Shown here: positions 46,601-58,349 of the stretch, piece after piece
Layout of the letters: each line of letters opens with the position of its first letter
How positions within the stretch are numbered: the first letter of the stretch is position 1
Source: Takakia lepidozioides
Lineage: Eukaryota; Streptophyta; Takakiopsida; Takakiales; Takakiaceae
Reading direction: 5' to 3'
Assembly: GCA_030704615.1 (NCBI GenBank)
Contig: CM060732.1
Span: 13,206,001 to 13,270,000 of the forward strand
DNA length: 64,000 nucleotides
Made by a program: the position numbers and the translations under genes
Notes under the pieces: generated by a model
Databases searched by the model: none
What the model was told of the DNA's origin: nothing
Seen by the model: the letters and a program-made list of their open reading frames with translations, nothing else

Positions 46601-49600
46601 TGTAATGCTCAAAGATGCATTCGTCTTACTGCGTTTCATGAGATGAAGTTTGGTTCAAGTGAGTTATAATTTGACAAAGCTGGATTCACAAACTTAAGAG
46701 TTGAGTGTTGTCCAGTTTAAAATCAGAGACGTGTGTCATGCAGATACAACATAGTTTTCAACTTTCCGCTTACAATGGACATGGGACGATTTGCGAGAGG
46801 AGGACCGTAAGTCTCCATCCCCCCTAGCCTCTTAATGGAATCTTTCTCTACACTATTTGAATGTGATCAATTTTGATTTAGAAGGCTAGATTTTCTAGCT
46901 TGGTTCCCTCAAGAGTTTATCCCACGATGTATTATTAAACTTGATGTCCGATAGACCTTAAAGTCCGGTCGACCTTGTAGAAGTTATATTTGCTTTCTTG
47001 GAAGCATTTCAGTATCGGTGAAGTCTATCTCAAGAGACGAATTTTCTTTCTTAGCAGATTGATAGACTATGAGGCAAATTCATATGCTCGCATTGGTGTC
47101 ATGCCGCGCTTCGGCGATTCCAAGTCAATGCAATGGTTTGACGTCTCCAACTTAGGATACTCCAATCACACTCTCAATGCTTTTGAGCAAGATGAGGAGG
47201 TATGTCTGTCTCTACTGTGTTGTTCATTGTGCACATGTCCCTTGGGCCCTGTGTTGTTTAGTGGTATATATTGCAGGCCGTCTAAAGAACTTGTTTAATT
47301 CCCTCGTAACTCCATGATACAATGTTGGTCTTGTATATGAAACACGAGATAGAACACAACACATAATGCAAACAATATAGAACAATTTGGGTAAAATAAT
47401 GCTCACGCTTAAAGCTCCAAAAGGGATTCATGGGTCCCTCATTTTATCTGGGTTTGTCTCCCAGGATGATCCATGGAACACTTTTCCCAGAAAGGAACTT
47501 AGGATGTGACCGGAATGGAGATTCATGGTGAATTAAAGGAGAATTCCATATCAGAGTTTGGATTTGACATATAGGTCATTAACATTCCTCTTACAATGCC
47601 GCAGGTGGTTGTGAGAAGCTGCCGCTTACGAAAATTCAAGGTGGAAGTTGGAGAAGGTTGGGATCTCAACAAAATATTTTTTGGGAGCCTGAAGACTTTT
47701 AAGGCAGAGGAGGGCATGGACTATTCCCAGCGGGACCACCGTCTAGTGTCAAATCTATACGAATGGAGGTTGAACTTAAAGACAGGTTTGTTCCACAATC
47801 TTGGCCCAATTTCCTCCATCTCTTAGTCTCACACTGACTGCACTTAGTTTGCTTCTATCTTCTTACGGGTCCTTCATTCCATATTCATGTTTTTGAACAG
47901 GCCAGCTGGACGTAGATATGAATCGATCAAATCTGTCAGTCATTTGTCTCTCTCTCGTAGACGTACCGTGCAGTGCAATTGGCAGCACAATTACTTCAAT
48001 CACAATCACAATCACTCGGGTGTTGGAAGTAAAGGCTAGAGTAGCAGGGCTGGAATCAGATCATGGGATTTTCTACGCCAGCCATTCCTATTGTCGTAGG
48101 AGCAGGCCCTATTGTTCCCACTGTGACATATGCCATATCAAGATGCAGCCCTGGTATATACGTGTACACGATACTTTAATGGGATGGTATGCATGTCTCT
48201 CTGTGTCCTGATCTGTTGGTATAGCAGCTTGAACGAACTAGTCTATTTTAGTACAGGCGTAAGTCCAAAATTCTAAGCACAACATAGTTCTGCTGCAACC
48301 ATGCAGGTGCGGTGTCTGAGAGAATATTGAGTGAGGAATTCCAAAAGTCCGTGGAGTTTCCTGTGATAAATGACAACTATTTGGGGAAGGACCTCAAATA
48401 CGGCTATGCTATAATTCAAGACCCTGCCCTTGACAGCGAAGACAGAGGTAACTGAGCTCTGACTTCTCTATTTCACCTGTATATAAGCTTAAGATTTCGT
48501 TCTTTCTCTCCATCTATCTTCCGGATTTCCATCCATATATGGAAGCTTAAATATCTTCCTCTATTTTTTGTGCTGCTTGTTGGGGGCCGCACAAATCTAA
48601 ATTTTTTTCTTGTCTTTTTTTTTTGTTGGCCCTGCCTCCATAAGGCAGGACTACGCAAAGGGTTTCAGCCCCTTTAGCACTACTCTCGATTACACTTCCA
48701 ATTCGATCGAGACACAAGTGCCATCACAATATTTTGTCCATATTTCTAAGGAATGACATGAAACACTTTCATGTCACAACCAGTTTTGTTTGGCCATAAG
48801 GTTTGGAGTTCAACTTCTTGTGCATGCCATAAATGAGGATATTACCTTGCATGCCACCCAGGTGATTCAGGGCTCAAATCTTGTTACCACGATATTTATT
48901 AACAAAGGCATGAGATACACGGAGGCCCTGCCATTGTTTTATTGATTATATGAAGTGTAACATGTGCCCAACTGGGAACTAAAAACTTTCATGTTCCCAT
49001 CAAGTCCCATGGGAACAACCCATGATATAAGGTTAAGGTCACTTTGGCCAACTTGATGCGTAGTCCCTACGCTGTCGGGAAAGGCCAATAAACACTATGT
49101 GATCTTCCAGATTTTTACTATCTATTCATAATTACTAGAGGGCAGGGCTTGCATGAATTGCATGCATTTGTTCCATAAGCTTGTTGGCCTTCCCGGTTTT
49201 AAACTTAAAAGGTAATCTCTTTCATATTTGGGTGTTAACATATATGCTAACACCCTCCATATTTTCCCTACTTAATTAGCCCAGCACGGGGAGTGGATGC
49301 GCTATAGGGTGATTCTTTTATGGCGAGCTCTACTCGATATATATAGTGGGTGCCCTGACGACCAGAATTATTGTGTGCACAGCGCCTTCCAAAACAAATG
49401 CTAGTGCCTCTAAATTGGAGAAGTTCAAGAAACATCGAAAGCTGTTGCAGCTCTCATTGGCTCTAACCGCACACCATCTCCGTTGGTTGGGACCTGGATG
49501 GGCCATAGTCCAGATTTGCACCAAATTAGATAGAGAACAGAACCGGGTGCCCAAGAGATGTTTGCTGGGTCAGCCTAAGGACTGGGACCAAGCAAATCGC

Positions 49601-50397
49601 GTATGCTAATTTCTGATGTGTTTCAGATCTTCTTGGGTTATCGCATCAATTTGTCAAGTTTCATTTCCACGAACAAGATCCTCAGGTAAGCCCATAAGCT
49701 GCACTATAAGACAGTACATGCAAATCTTCCAATGGCTTCATTCAGGTGAAATTCTCTTTTAGTTACATCCCAGTTTTTAGAATCATTACGAGCTATTCAC
49801 TCCTTTGTTGATCTAAATGGCAGGATTTATCCGCTATCAAGATGGAAATACATGATGTAGGGGAAAATAGATATGTAGGAGAAGCAGCGTTTGTTCCTCG
49901 TCGTGGGGCTACCGAAGAAGATGATGGTTGGCTTGTCACATACATGCACGACGAAGAAACCTTGGAATCAGAGGTAAGAATGTTTAATTCTCTAACTAAT
50001 AACTTGAAAGCTTCAATGGCATTAGCTAGAAGCTACAAATGAAAACGAGTCGTCTCTACACATAGATGGTTGCACCGGACTTGTCGTTGTGACTTGACAT
50101 TGCTGAACGCCTGTCTCTTGCGGCTATGGGACATCATACATACAAACGGGCCATAGATGGATCACCCTCCGCAAAATCAGCTCCATTGAAGAGGGAGGTT
50201 TGAGGACTAGAAGAAAATAGAATTCAAAGAGACCTGGATCATAATTACCAGTAAATTTCTCCCACTGTACGAAACTGAGGATCTGGTTGCAGGTGTACAT
50301 ACTTGATGCACAGCACTTTGAGGAGGCGCCAGTGGCAAGATTGAGGTTGCCTCAGCGAGTTCCGTATGGATTCCACTCCACCTTCATTCCCGTCTGA
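40672..50397 (+). CDS. Carotenoid cleavage dioxygenase (RPE65/CCD family), 14 exons
   Basis: Exons in phase: 40672-41103, 41870-42001, 42337-42439, about 44561-44736, 45044-45226, 45583-45661, 46265-46343, 46744-46806, 47058-47199, 47605-47785, 48307-48447, 49627-49685, 49824-49973 and 50293-50397. Exon 1 (ATG at 40672 or 40678) is Ser/Arg-rich like a plastid transit peptide. Family blocks: GAIPLDFPAGVFIRIG, KVVHHAGKVIACDEAHLP, the iron-ligand histidines in SAHPK, MMHDIAIT, NHTLNAFE and GFHSTFIPV, RIGVMPRFGD, YEWRLNLKTG, and the C-terminal VPYGFH. The enzyme cleaves carotenoids oxidatively at a double bond using nonheme Fe(II) and O2, yielding apocarotenoids. Which CCD/NCED class cannot be set here. 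The conserved segment with GPNP and FDGDGM between exons 3 and 4 was not found, although exons 3 and 4 join in phase; an exon may be lost or unrecognised in the 2.1-kb intron. Confidence 0.85.
48840..48890 (+). mobile_element. Diverged SINE head fragment in CCD intron
   Basis: TGCCACCCAGGTGATTCAGG followed by GCTCAAATC resembles the B-box side of the SINE at 16890-17160 (GCCACCCACGTGATTCTGGG then TTCGAATCC). Only the head region is evident. It lies in the CCD intron between the exons ending at 48447 and starting at 49627. Confidence 0.45.
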
Positions 50398-51772
50398 TTA
50401 GGGTCCAGATGATTGTATATCTAAATCCAAGTCTCTTTCATTTACAAATGCAGTTCAGCTGCGTTGCTATATTATGTTCATATCATGGGCGTGCCATCAA
50501 CATCACTCGCTGATAAAACAATTATGCCCACGTCTTTGAAGAAGAATTTGTGAACATTGCTCAATGTTCAAGAATTTGTGAGTTCATTACTCAAGATTAT
50601 GTAAATACGACATTTTCCATCCGGAGAAAAAAAACAAAACAAAACAAAACAAAATAATAATAATGTACAATACTTTGTACCTCAATTATCTGAGGTTTAT
50701 GGGCTCTCTTGTAGGGAGAGACTTTGCGGAGACATGCAAGTCAATGGAGAAAATGTGGTCAAAGGATCTTACACCGTGTCAAGGCACCGATTGGTGTGTT
50801 GTGTTGAGTCATGCTGCCTAGTCTTACCTTCCTCTTATGTTTTGCCAAAGCAAAGCAAGAGAGCCAATTGCCATTTGAGGCTTGTTTTCTTGGCTTTCAA
50901 AAGGTTATAAACCTACAATACATCCCATAGCAGTGTTTTTTTTTTCATTTTTCCGAAATCGTTGGCGGGGCCACATGTGAATTCTATCCCGTGCCCATGT
51001 GGCGAGAATAACGAGATGGCAGGGGTAGAAAGTGGCTATATACCAGGTGGCACGTCTTGACTGGTGCACGTTTGCAAAATTAGGCTCCAGATTTTCAACT
51101 ATTAGCGTTTTTTTGCGAAATTTCTACTAGCACGTGTAGAACTGGATCATATTCTAGCGACGACCGAAGGTCGGAAGCTAGTTTAGCATAGAGCAGATAT
51201 AGGGTGTCATAGTGCCTCGTCATCGTCACCACATCATTGTCGTTGTCAGTCTTTTTGGAATCTGACCGGATTGCCCGAAAAAACCAAAAATGAGTTCTCG
51301 AGCTAAATGGATTTTCATGGAGGTGTTGAATCGTTAGTCCTCTCCTGTGTTCAATCTCTGCCTGCTCAGCTGCACCGTGGTGGTTCTCACATACCAATCC
51401 GACATTACCTGACTACAGACATAAGCAACACACACACAAGAGGTCCTTTTGGGTTGATGGTCGGTCAAATCCTCCCATGACACAAGGTCAAGGACAATGT
51501 GGTGAGGGCACCCTCTTCTTCGACCTATTTCAGCCTGTTTTACCCTCTCATCATACACTTACCCTCTCATCAGACTCGGCCCTGAGATGCATGTTGAATT
51601 CTGTAAGTTAGCTCGTTGGGTGGATCTGTGGCAACAGGAAAGTATCCAAAAACGGGTAACAGAGACAAGGAGAAGCTGTGGAATGAATACTTTTCTGACC
51701 CCAGTCAAAGGTGGACAACCGAGGCAAAAAGGTGAATGCTTGTTGGGCCTGCTCGATTACAGAGAGTAGTAG
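50398..51772. other. Intergenic, no recognisable gene
   Basis: A (AAAAC)n stretch lies near 50630-50650 and a T run near 50938. Short ORFs show no conserved motif. Confidence 0.5.
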
Positions 51773-52330
51773 ATGCAATTGAGCATAGGAACATTCACCT
51801 GTGTTCTCAATGCATGTGCTAAGCTAGGAAGCTTGGAAAGAGGGCAGCGGGTCCGTGCTGACATCATCAAAACTGGAATTCCGTCAGATGTTACTTTGGA
51901 GACAACCCTTATTGACATGTATGCCAAATGTGGAAGCATAATAGATGCTTGGCAGATGTTCAATGAAATGGTGAAACGAAATGTGGTCTCATGGACCGCA
52001 ATGATTACAGGATATGCCAAATGCAGTAGCATGAAGGATGCACTTATGTTATTCAACACTATGGCTGAAAGAATTGTGGTCTCATGGAATGCCATGATTG
52101 CAGGATATGTTGGGCATAGACATGGGCAAGAGGCTTTGAGAATGTATGAGCACATGCAACGGGAAGGGGTTATGCCCAATGTGATCACGTCCGTTGTTGT
52201 TCTGAACGCGGGTGCAAGCCTAGGAGCACTAGAAATCGGCAAGCATGAGGTCCATAGTAACATCATCAAAACTGGAATTAGTCACCAATTAATTTGGAAC
52301 ACTGCAAGATGCAGTAGTGCTCAATGCTAA
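51773..52330 (+). pseudogene. PPR (PLS-type) protein fragment
   Basis: An open frame of 185 codons contains consecutive pentatricopeptide repeats: FTCVLNACAKLGSLERGQRV, TTLIDMYAKCGSIIDAWQMF, VVSWTAMITGYAKCSSMKDA, VVSWNAMIAGYVGHRHGQEA and VITSVVVLNAGASLGALEIG. This P-L-S arrangement is typical of plant organelle RNA-binding PPR proteins. It has no targeting peptide, no E/DYW C-terminus and only about five repeats, against ten or more in the family, and it ends abruptly at a sequence junction. It is probably a truncated pseudogene or a retro-copied fragment. Confidence 0.7.
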
Positions 52331-53451
52331 CAGTCATTGGCCAAGTTCTCCAGAGCAAAAGTAAACCAAAAACCTAGTTGGGGATCCTTCTGAAGCATGA
52401 TCCTTACATCATACAGATATGTGTGTGGTGGAATTGGAGGTAATGTCCAATGCTCCCCACTGGAATAAGTCTGAAACCTCATCTGCATCTTCTGCTGCTC
52501 AATGTGGTAGCGTGAAATAAAACAAGCAGCATAATACAGCCCACAACCCATGACCAAACTAGGTACCTCCTTGGTCTTGGTGTAGATGAATCCATGAACA
52601 ATCTGGAAGGCAATTAATTCCTTCAGCATGGTTCCTGCCTCAGACCAGTATCGTGCGAAATGGTGATCTTCAATGGGTCGATCAGTTGGAAGAACTTTAG
52701 TCCGAGTTGCCACTGGCAACCAAATGCGCATAATCTGGTAATAGTGTGCCAAAGACTCTGGAGGACTGAATTCTTTCCAGGCCAAATCCATAACAATGGA
52801 AATTTGGTTGAAGGGCAGAATCATAGCTCGACTGTATTCAAGTGCAGCAGGAGTAGTAGGTGGGTTAAAAGAAGCATCACCCCAAGCCTCAGACAGTGAT
52901 TGCTGCAGTGCCATGGTATCAACACTGTTGACCTGGTGTGGCTGTTGTGATGTTGTTGCCACAGTCCCTCCTGCTGTTGGCAAGTCCTGCACTTCCTGTG
53001 CTGAAGATTGAAAATTCAAAGTCCTTGCCTGCAAATAAATAGCCATGAGCTGTTCCTCAGGAACAAAGGCCGGAATTTCTCGCACGAAATCCCCGGTTGA
53101 AGGCAACGGCGATCTGGAATTTCTTGGGCTTCCACTGCTGGAAGACACATTGTGCGGCAACATGACGGGACCTCGAGGTGCTGTCCGAATGTTCCTGTCG
53201 GATCTCCAGGAATCCTCTTCGCACCCGGGTTCCTCTTCAATCCTCCGCCTCACAGGGCGAGTCTGGACGTCCCCCTCTAGGTGTTCACCTCTACGGTGCA
53301 GAGGCGTCCCTTTGATCTTCTCTCGCAATGCTGTCGCCCATTTCAGGGGATTCTTGGACCTTGAAGCTGTTCGTACCAACAATTCCTCCCTGTCCGGCCC
53401 AAAGCCCCATTGTTTGCCGCTCAGGAACTTGTAGTACGTGGCTTGCCGCAT
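52327..53451 (-). CDS. Unknown 374-aa ORF
   Basis: An uninterrupted frame starts at ATG 53451. The N-terminal third is basic and low-complexity (Ser/Arg/Pro-rich). The C-terminal half looks folded, with aromatic-rich blocks such as MDLAWKEFSPPESLAHYYQI and GLYYAACFISRYHIEQQKM. No family is recognised. It abuts the PPR fragment and lies head-to-head with the Gag remnant at 53584-54182, inside a retroelement-rich region. It may be a transposon-encoded accessory or Gag-like protein, but this is unproven. Confidence 0.45.
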   Translation of the reverse strand: MRQATYYKFLSGKQWGFGPDREELLVRTASRSKNPLKWATALREKIKGTPLHRRGEHLEGDVQTRPVRRRIEEEPGCEEDSWRSDRNIRTAPRGPVMLPHNVSSSSGSPRNSRSPLPSTGDFVREIPAFVPEEQLMAIYLQARTLNFQSSAQEVQDLPTAGGTVATTSQQPHQVNSVDTMALQQSLSEAWGDASFNPPTTPAALEYSRAMILPFNQISIVMDLAWKEFSPPESLAHYYQIMRIWLPVATRTKVLPTDRPIEDHHFARYWSEAGTMLKELIAFQIVHGFIYTKTKEVPSLVMGCGLYYAACFISRYHIEQQKMQMRFQTYSSGEHWTLPPIPPHTYLYDVRIMLQKDPQLGFWFTFALENLANDC

Positions 53452-53583
53452 GATTGCTCTGTCGATGTCCTGAATTGAGCAATTGGGAATGTTCAGGAGA
53501 GAGAAAAGAGATGATGAGGACTCTAAGGATGAGTCAGATGAAGAAGAAGAGCAAGAAGAAAAGAACTAAAAAGGAAGAGTAAG

Positions 53584-54182
53584 AGAAAGGAGAAGTTGAA
53601 GAGGGATAACTATGAAAAAAGATTGGAAGAAATCTTGACGAAATATGCCAAAGAGGCTGCAACACATTGGAGGAAGGGTGGTTGGTGTGCAAAGTGCCAG
53701 AATGAAGGCCATACCACCACTGAATGCCACATGAAGGAGAAACAGTGTACTATCTGTAAAATGGATAACCATTCTACTGAGAATTGTTACTACAACAGAA
53801 GGACAGCTACAAGAGAACCTAGGCAAGTAAGGGTGCATCAGGTGCAGCCCCCAGCCAAGAAGAAAACAATGATCAGGACCACTATGGTAGGTCTGGTGGT
53901 TATAACAATGGCATGGAAGGGAGAGGTAATTCAAGAGGGAATTACCAAGGAAATTCCAGAGGCAACTATCAGGGTAATCCAAGGGTGAATTACCAGCCCG
54001 GGAATCAGGATTATAGAAATAATCCAAGAACAGACCAAGGGCGAGGGACCCAATGGTGAAGAACTATGTTACTATTGTAATCAGCCAGGACATCGCAGGG
54101 CAGCCTGTGTCATTCTGGATAAGACACCAGATGAGATGAGAGCTCCTGTGAATGAGGGTCCAGTGGGTGGCAGCTCACATGG
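53584..54182 (+). pseudogene. Gag remnant with three CCHC zinc knuckles
   Basis: The plus strand encodes CAKCQNEGHTTTEC, then CTICKMDNHSTENC, then in other frames a Gly/Asn/Arg-rich RGN section (GNSRGNYQGN) and a third knuckle CYYCNQPGHRRAAC near 54070. Such knuckles are the nucleic-acid-binding part of retroelement Gag. At least one frameshift lies in the A-rich run near 53865. It is upstream of and collinear with the reverse transcriptase at 56141, so it probably belongs to the same Ty3-type element. Confidence 0.65.
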
Positions 54183-54597
54183 TTAGACCATGTGTTGTAC
54201 CAGAAGTAAGTACAATGATAGTAACAAGAAGTAAAGCCAAACTAATACCTCCAGTAGTAGAGGAAGAAGATGATAATGAAGGTGGCAATGATATGGCCGG
54301 AAGATGAAGAGACTTGGAAAAGATGAGAAGGAATGCACAAGGAAGTGGCAGATACTATAGGAAATGCAGAAGAGTACTGATATTTTGTGGCAGATTCCTC
54401 TGATTCTGATGGAGAAGAAGAAGGGAGTGAGGAAGAAAGGAAGAAAAAAAGATGCAGACATGCAAAGTAATGAAGAGACTTTGGCTGAAAGTAATATGCC
54501 AGACCAAAGCAGAAATTACCATTGACAGCTATTAGCAGTGGGCACCTTATTGTAGCACACACTGTATCAAGTAATCAATCGGAATTGCCCAGGAGAC

Positions 54598-55097
54598 NNN
54601 NNNNNNNNNNNNNNNNNNNNNNNNNNNNNNNNNNNNNNNNNNNNNNNNNNNNNNNNNNNNNNNNNNNNNNNNNNNNNNNNNNNNNNNNNNNNNNNNNNNN
54701 NNNNNNNNNNNNNNNNNNNNNNNNNNNNNNNNNNNNNNNNNNNNNNNNNNNNNNNNNNNNNNNNNNNNNNNNNNNNNNNNNNNNNNNNNNNNNNNNNNNN
54801 NNNNNNNNNNNNNNNNNNNNNNNNNNNNNNNNNNNNNNNNNNNNNNNNNNNNNNNNNNNNNNNNNNNNNNNNNNNNNNNNNNNNNNNNNNNNNNNNNNNN
54901 NNNNNNNNNNNNNNNNNNNNNNNNNNNNNNNNNNNNNNNNNNNNNNNNNNNNNNNNNNNNNNNNNNNNNNNNNNNNNNNNNNNNNNNNNNNNNNNNNNNN
55001 NNNNNNNNNNNNNNNNNNNNNNNNNNNNNNNNNNNNNNNNNNNNNNNNNNNNNNNNNNNNNNNNNNNNNNNNNNNNNNNNNNNNNNNNNNNNNNNNN
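54598..55097. other. Assembly gap, 500 N
   Basis: Exactly 500 unknown bases, which looks like a placeholder gap of unspecified true size. It falls between the Gag and pol parts of the outer retroelement. Confidence 0.95.
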
Positions 55098-56140
55098 GGG
55101 AGATGGTCGGGGTTTGCGCCACTTGCAGCTTCATCAAGCTGTATCTCCAGCATACATCTTGGAGAATGTGCCACCTGATGGGTGATTCTAGGGCCAGGGT
55201 GATGGCCAGTGTGCATCAAGTCCGGTCGTGGCTTGGGGTCAGCAGTGTTGCTGGATGCAGCTGAAGTGGGGTCACGGGCTCATCGTCCATGCTGGTGGAC
55301 TAACTTGATACCACCCGCACATGTCAAGCGTGCATTTGATGGGGTGCAGCGGCCAGCACACCTCACGTGGATGGCATTTTGGACATAGGGAGGCAGTCTC
55401 AACGTGTGAGACACGATGACCGTTCGCTTTGGCAGTGGTCAACAGGTGGGTCAACCACGAGCAGCATACCTACACTGCTCAGCTTCCCAGGATCCCATGT
55501 TTTCGGGATGGTGGACCTAGCTCCTGTGGGATGCTCAGGTTGCAGCAGTTAGTGGAGCCTAATGCCGATGAGCGAGAGCGGGCTAGGGCGTTTTCCACTG
55601 GGACCACGGCAGTGCATTCTCTTTCTGAGGCATCACGTCGTCAGGTGTTGGGGACAAGCAATGGATCTCAATTGCTTGACATGGATTATCAGCTTGGCTA
55701 TGGCTGAACAAGTAGAGTGCGGAATGCACTTCCCTTGACGGTCTCTCTGCCTACCGAGACGGTACAGGCAGCGAGTGGGGGCGAGCCGGTGAGGACCACG
55801 GGGTGTAGACATCCATGGCGCACGTGGGAGGTGCTCGAGGTTCAGAGGGAGTTGGCAGCCAAGGCAGCTGTGATGGATGAGGTTGGGGATTCTTCTCGGG
55901 ATGAGGAGGTTTTCAATGATGAGATGATGGGGGCAGGATGAGGCCTTGTCATTGACTGAGCAGGAAGGGAGTACTGCTCAAGAGGTTGCAGCATAGCAAC
56001 CACGGAACGCGTCCTCTACCTCTAAGCCCACTGGACTTAAGGTTGCAGTTACGGAGGACAATTGGGAGCCTGACTTGGACCCATTGTCACCGGAGGAGAG
56101 AGACGACGTATACGGCGGTTCCTGAGGGCTTACAGGAATT
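55098..56140 (+). other. Decayed pol N-terminal region of the outer retroelement
   Basis: No long frame survives; short pieces in all three frames are seen. By position it should hold the protease and linker of the outer Ty3-type element, but I cannot identify a protease motif. Confidence 0.35.
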
Positions 56141-56718
56141 GCTTTGCTTCAGTTTGAGGACTTGGGAGCACTGAAGGGTCAAGAGATCCGTATTGAGTTG
56201 GCCACTGACACGCCAATCTTTCGGATACCCTATAGATACAGTGACATGGAGAGGTCTTTGATTCAGATGAGGACTCAAGATCTCTGGGAGGCAGGTTTGG
56301 TGGAGCTCTCTGGTGGAGAGTATGCTTCAGCCACAGTGATGCCAGCCAAGAAGGATGTCTATGGCAATTGGACGGAGAGACGTATGTGCGGTGATTACCG
56401 CCTGTAAATCGTCAGACCAAGTCCGATAGGTATGCCCATGCCGACACCAGAGGAGATCTTTGATGCCATTGGGCATTCCAAGGTCTTTAGCACGTTGGAT
56501 TTACGATCCGGATATCACCAGTTGCCGATCAAGGAGGCGGATAAGCAAAAGACGACATTCTGGGGGATCAATGAGCACGGGAAGGATTGCCTATACCAGT
56601 GGCGGTTCTTACCATTTGGGCTTAAAAACGCTCCCGCTGAGTTTCAAAGAGTCATGGACAGGATTCTAGCAGGGGTGGAGTTTGCTCGGTGCTACATAGA
56701 TGACATCATCATCTTTAG
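56141..56718 (+). pseudogene. Outer Ty3-type reverse transcriptase, 5' part
   Basis: The plus strand reads FRIPYRYSDMERSLIQMRTQ, then ATVMPAKKDVYGN and DYRL. After a frame slip near 56403 it continues [55 protein letters not shown] and the catalytic box YIDDIIIF. The frame is cut at 56718 by the nested chromovirus and resumes at 63304. Two compensating indels near 56403-56440 show decay before or after the insertion. Confidence 0.85.
56714..56718. repeat. Left 5-bp target duplication of nested LTR element
   Basis: TTTAG directly precedes the left LTR and is repeated exactly at 63304-63308. Confidence 0.9.
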
Positions 56719-57443
56719 TGTCGCGCACCTCACTTCGGTAAGCTCCCCTTCAAGTCATAGATACTCGCTTTGATGCGCGCGCCTGACTCCCAACCTGGCC
56801 GCCCGGGCCAACTTGGAGCTTCGGCTGCTCACCGGGACATAACGGTCCCCCTTTGCTCTCCCACTAAACCCTCCACCTATTTGGGCCTAGTGGAATTCCC
56901 TTTGGTTGATGGCAGTCCGGAACAGCTCCCCACTCTTTGGTCGCTTTCCGGCTCGCACGCTTACTCACTAGTTTTTGGTCACCAACGAGCTTGCACCGTT
57001 CTCGGGGTTACTACTCCCTATATATACTTCTGTAGCTGTCCGCAGGGGTTTCACAACCAGCCATGCCATTTTATGGCGAACCACCACGAAAACCCTCGAC
57101 TCCCGGTGATGAGTCGCGGTGAGTCTTGGCCCACTCACCACGACCCCTATGGACCGTGATGAGTCCCAAGACTCCCCACGACTCCCACCACGAGGTCTCC
57201 GCCCCATGGTGAGTCCTATGCCACCCCCACTAAGTCCCGCTAAGCTACCACCCCCTTGTGGAGCCACCCCCACCGCAACCCGGTGTGCGGGGCTCCACCT
57301 AGTGAGCGCCTCCGCCTCCTTGAGTGCCTTGGGCACTCAAGGGTGCTTTAGCCCCCCCATACCTATCGCTGCCGCTGCCCCCACCACAGGGGCAGCCCCT
57401 CATGTGTCCCGACCCCCTGCCCTTAAGGCAAAGGGCCGCGACA
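56719..57443 (-). repeat. 3' LTR of nested chromovirus (725 bp)
   Basis: On the plus strand it starts TGTCGCGCACC and ends GGGCCGCGACA, with TG...CA ends. It is near-identical to the right LTR and contains a TATATATA box near 57026. Confidence 0.95.
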
Positions 57444-57455
57444 CACACCCCTACC
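57444..57455 (-). promoter_or_regulatory. Polypurine tract of nested element
   Basis: The minus strand reads GGTAGGGGTGTG directly before the 3' LTR, the expected plus-strand primer site. It is shorter and less pure than usual. Confidence 0.5.
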
Positions 57456-58349
57456 AACAGGGAGTCGATGTCCTCATCGACTTGTCCATTTTGTATAAAC
57501 GAACATCCAAGTTGTGGCGTCCCACATCAAGGAGTTTGTTTCCGCACCATGGCGTCCCATGGCAAAGAACCAAACCCCACACTTGACTCTTCTCTCCACT
57601 AGCTAGTTCGGCCGACTTCCTCCAAGTCCCGGCCAAGGGTGGAGCCTCTCCAGCTCCTCCCAGTGCACTCTTCTTGGCCTACTTCAAGGCCAAGGAACGA
57701 TCCTCCCCGAGGATCGAATCGCCTTACTGCAACAACATTGCTTGCGACCGCTCATGATGCCGCTTTTGGCATCACCTTGAGCAAGGGTTCGCCTGGAACC
57801 CTCTTTGACTAGGAAGATAACCTTGAACTAACCGTGCGCCCCAATCACTACAATTGGGTCCGCCTTGGAATGCTGGCCTGAGGTACGGGAACACGCCGAA
57901 GCCGCACTACGACTTCGTCCCGAGGCTACACGATTATAGTACGTGAACGGAAGCACGTAGCTTCCGCGTTAGCCCGCACTACAAGGCAACCGCCTCGGTA
58001 GCGCAGTTATAGTATGTGCACGCGCCAGGTGCGCACTAGCACGTGAACTCCCAAAGAAGGTGCAAGTTTCTTTGCCCCTTGGATGGGAGTCACCCGATTT
58101 TGGCACTGCGCAAACACACGATTAACCCAATTTACCTCTCCCACTTTTGTAAGCTAGCATGCATTCTACACACTAGCCAACCACACCATGCATCCCCATT
58201 CCAAACAAAATAGGACGCACAAAATTTGGAACCCATTTCCTTTATAACAAATTTTTGTACAATACAAGTTTTTGCAATTGGATTCCTAAGCTAGCTAAGC
58301 CGGGCTAAGCATGCATTTCCTCCCCCACGCTCCAAGGTTGATGTCCCCA
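57456..58349 (-). other. 3' untranslated internal region of nested element
   Basis: About 0.9 kb between the polyprotein stop and the polypurine tract, with no long conserved frame. Confidence 0.6.

Noticed and set aside
47901-48200. Extra CCD exon after 47901 (GQLDVDMNRS...)
   Set aside because: It has an acceptor and matching phase but no family similarity. The exon at 48307 joins directly and gives the expected TGAVSERILSEEF continuation.
54522-55219. Long ORFs spanning the gap
   Set aside because: Most of their length is N and so meaningless.
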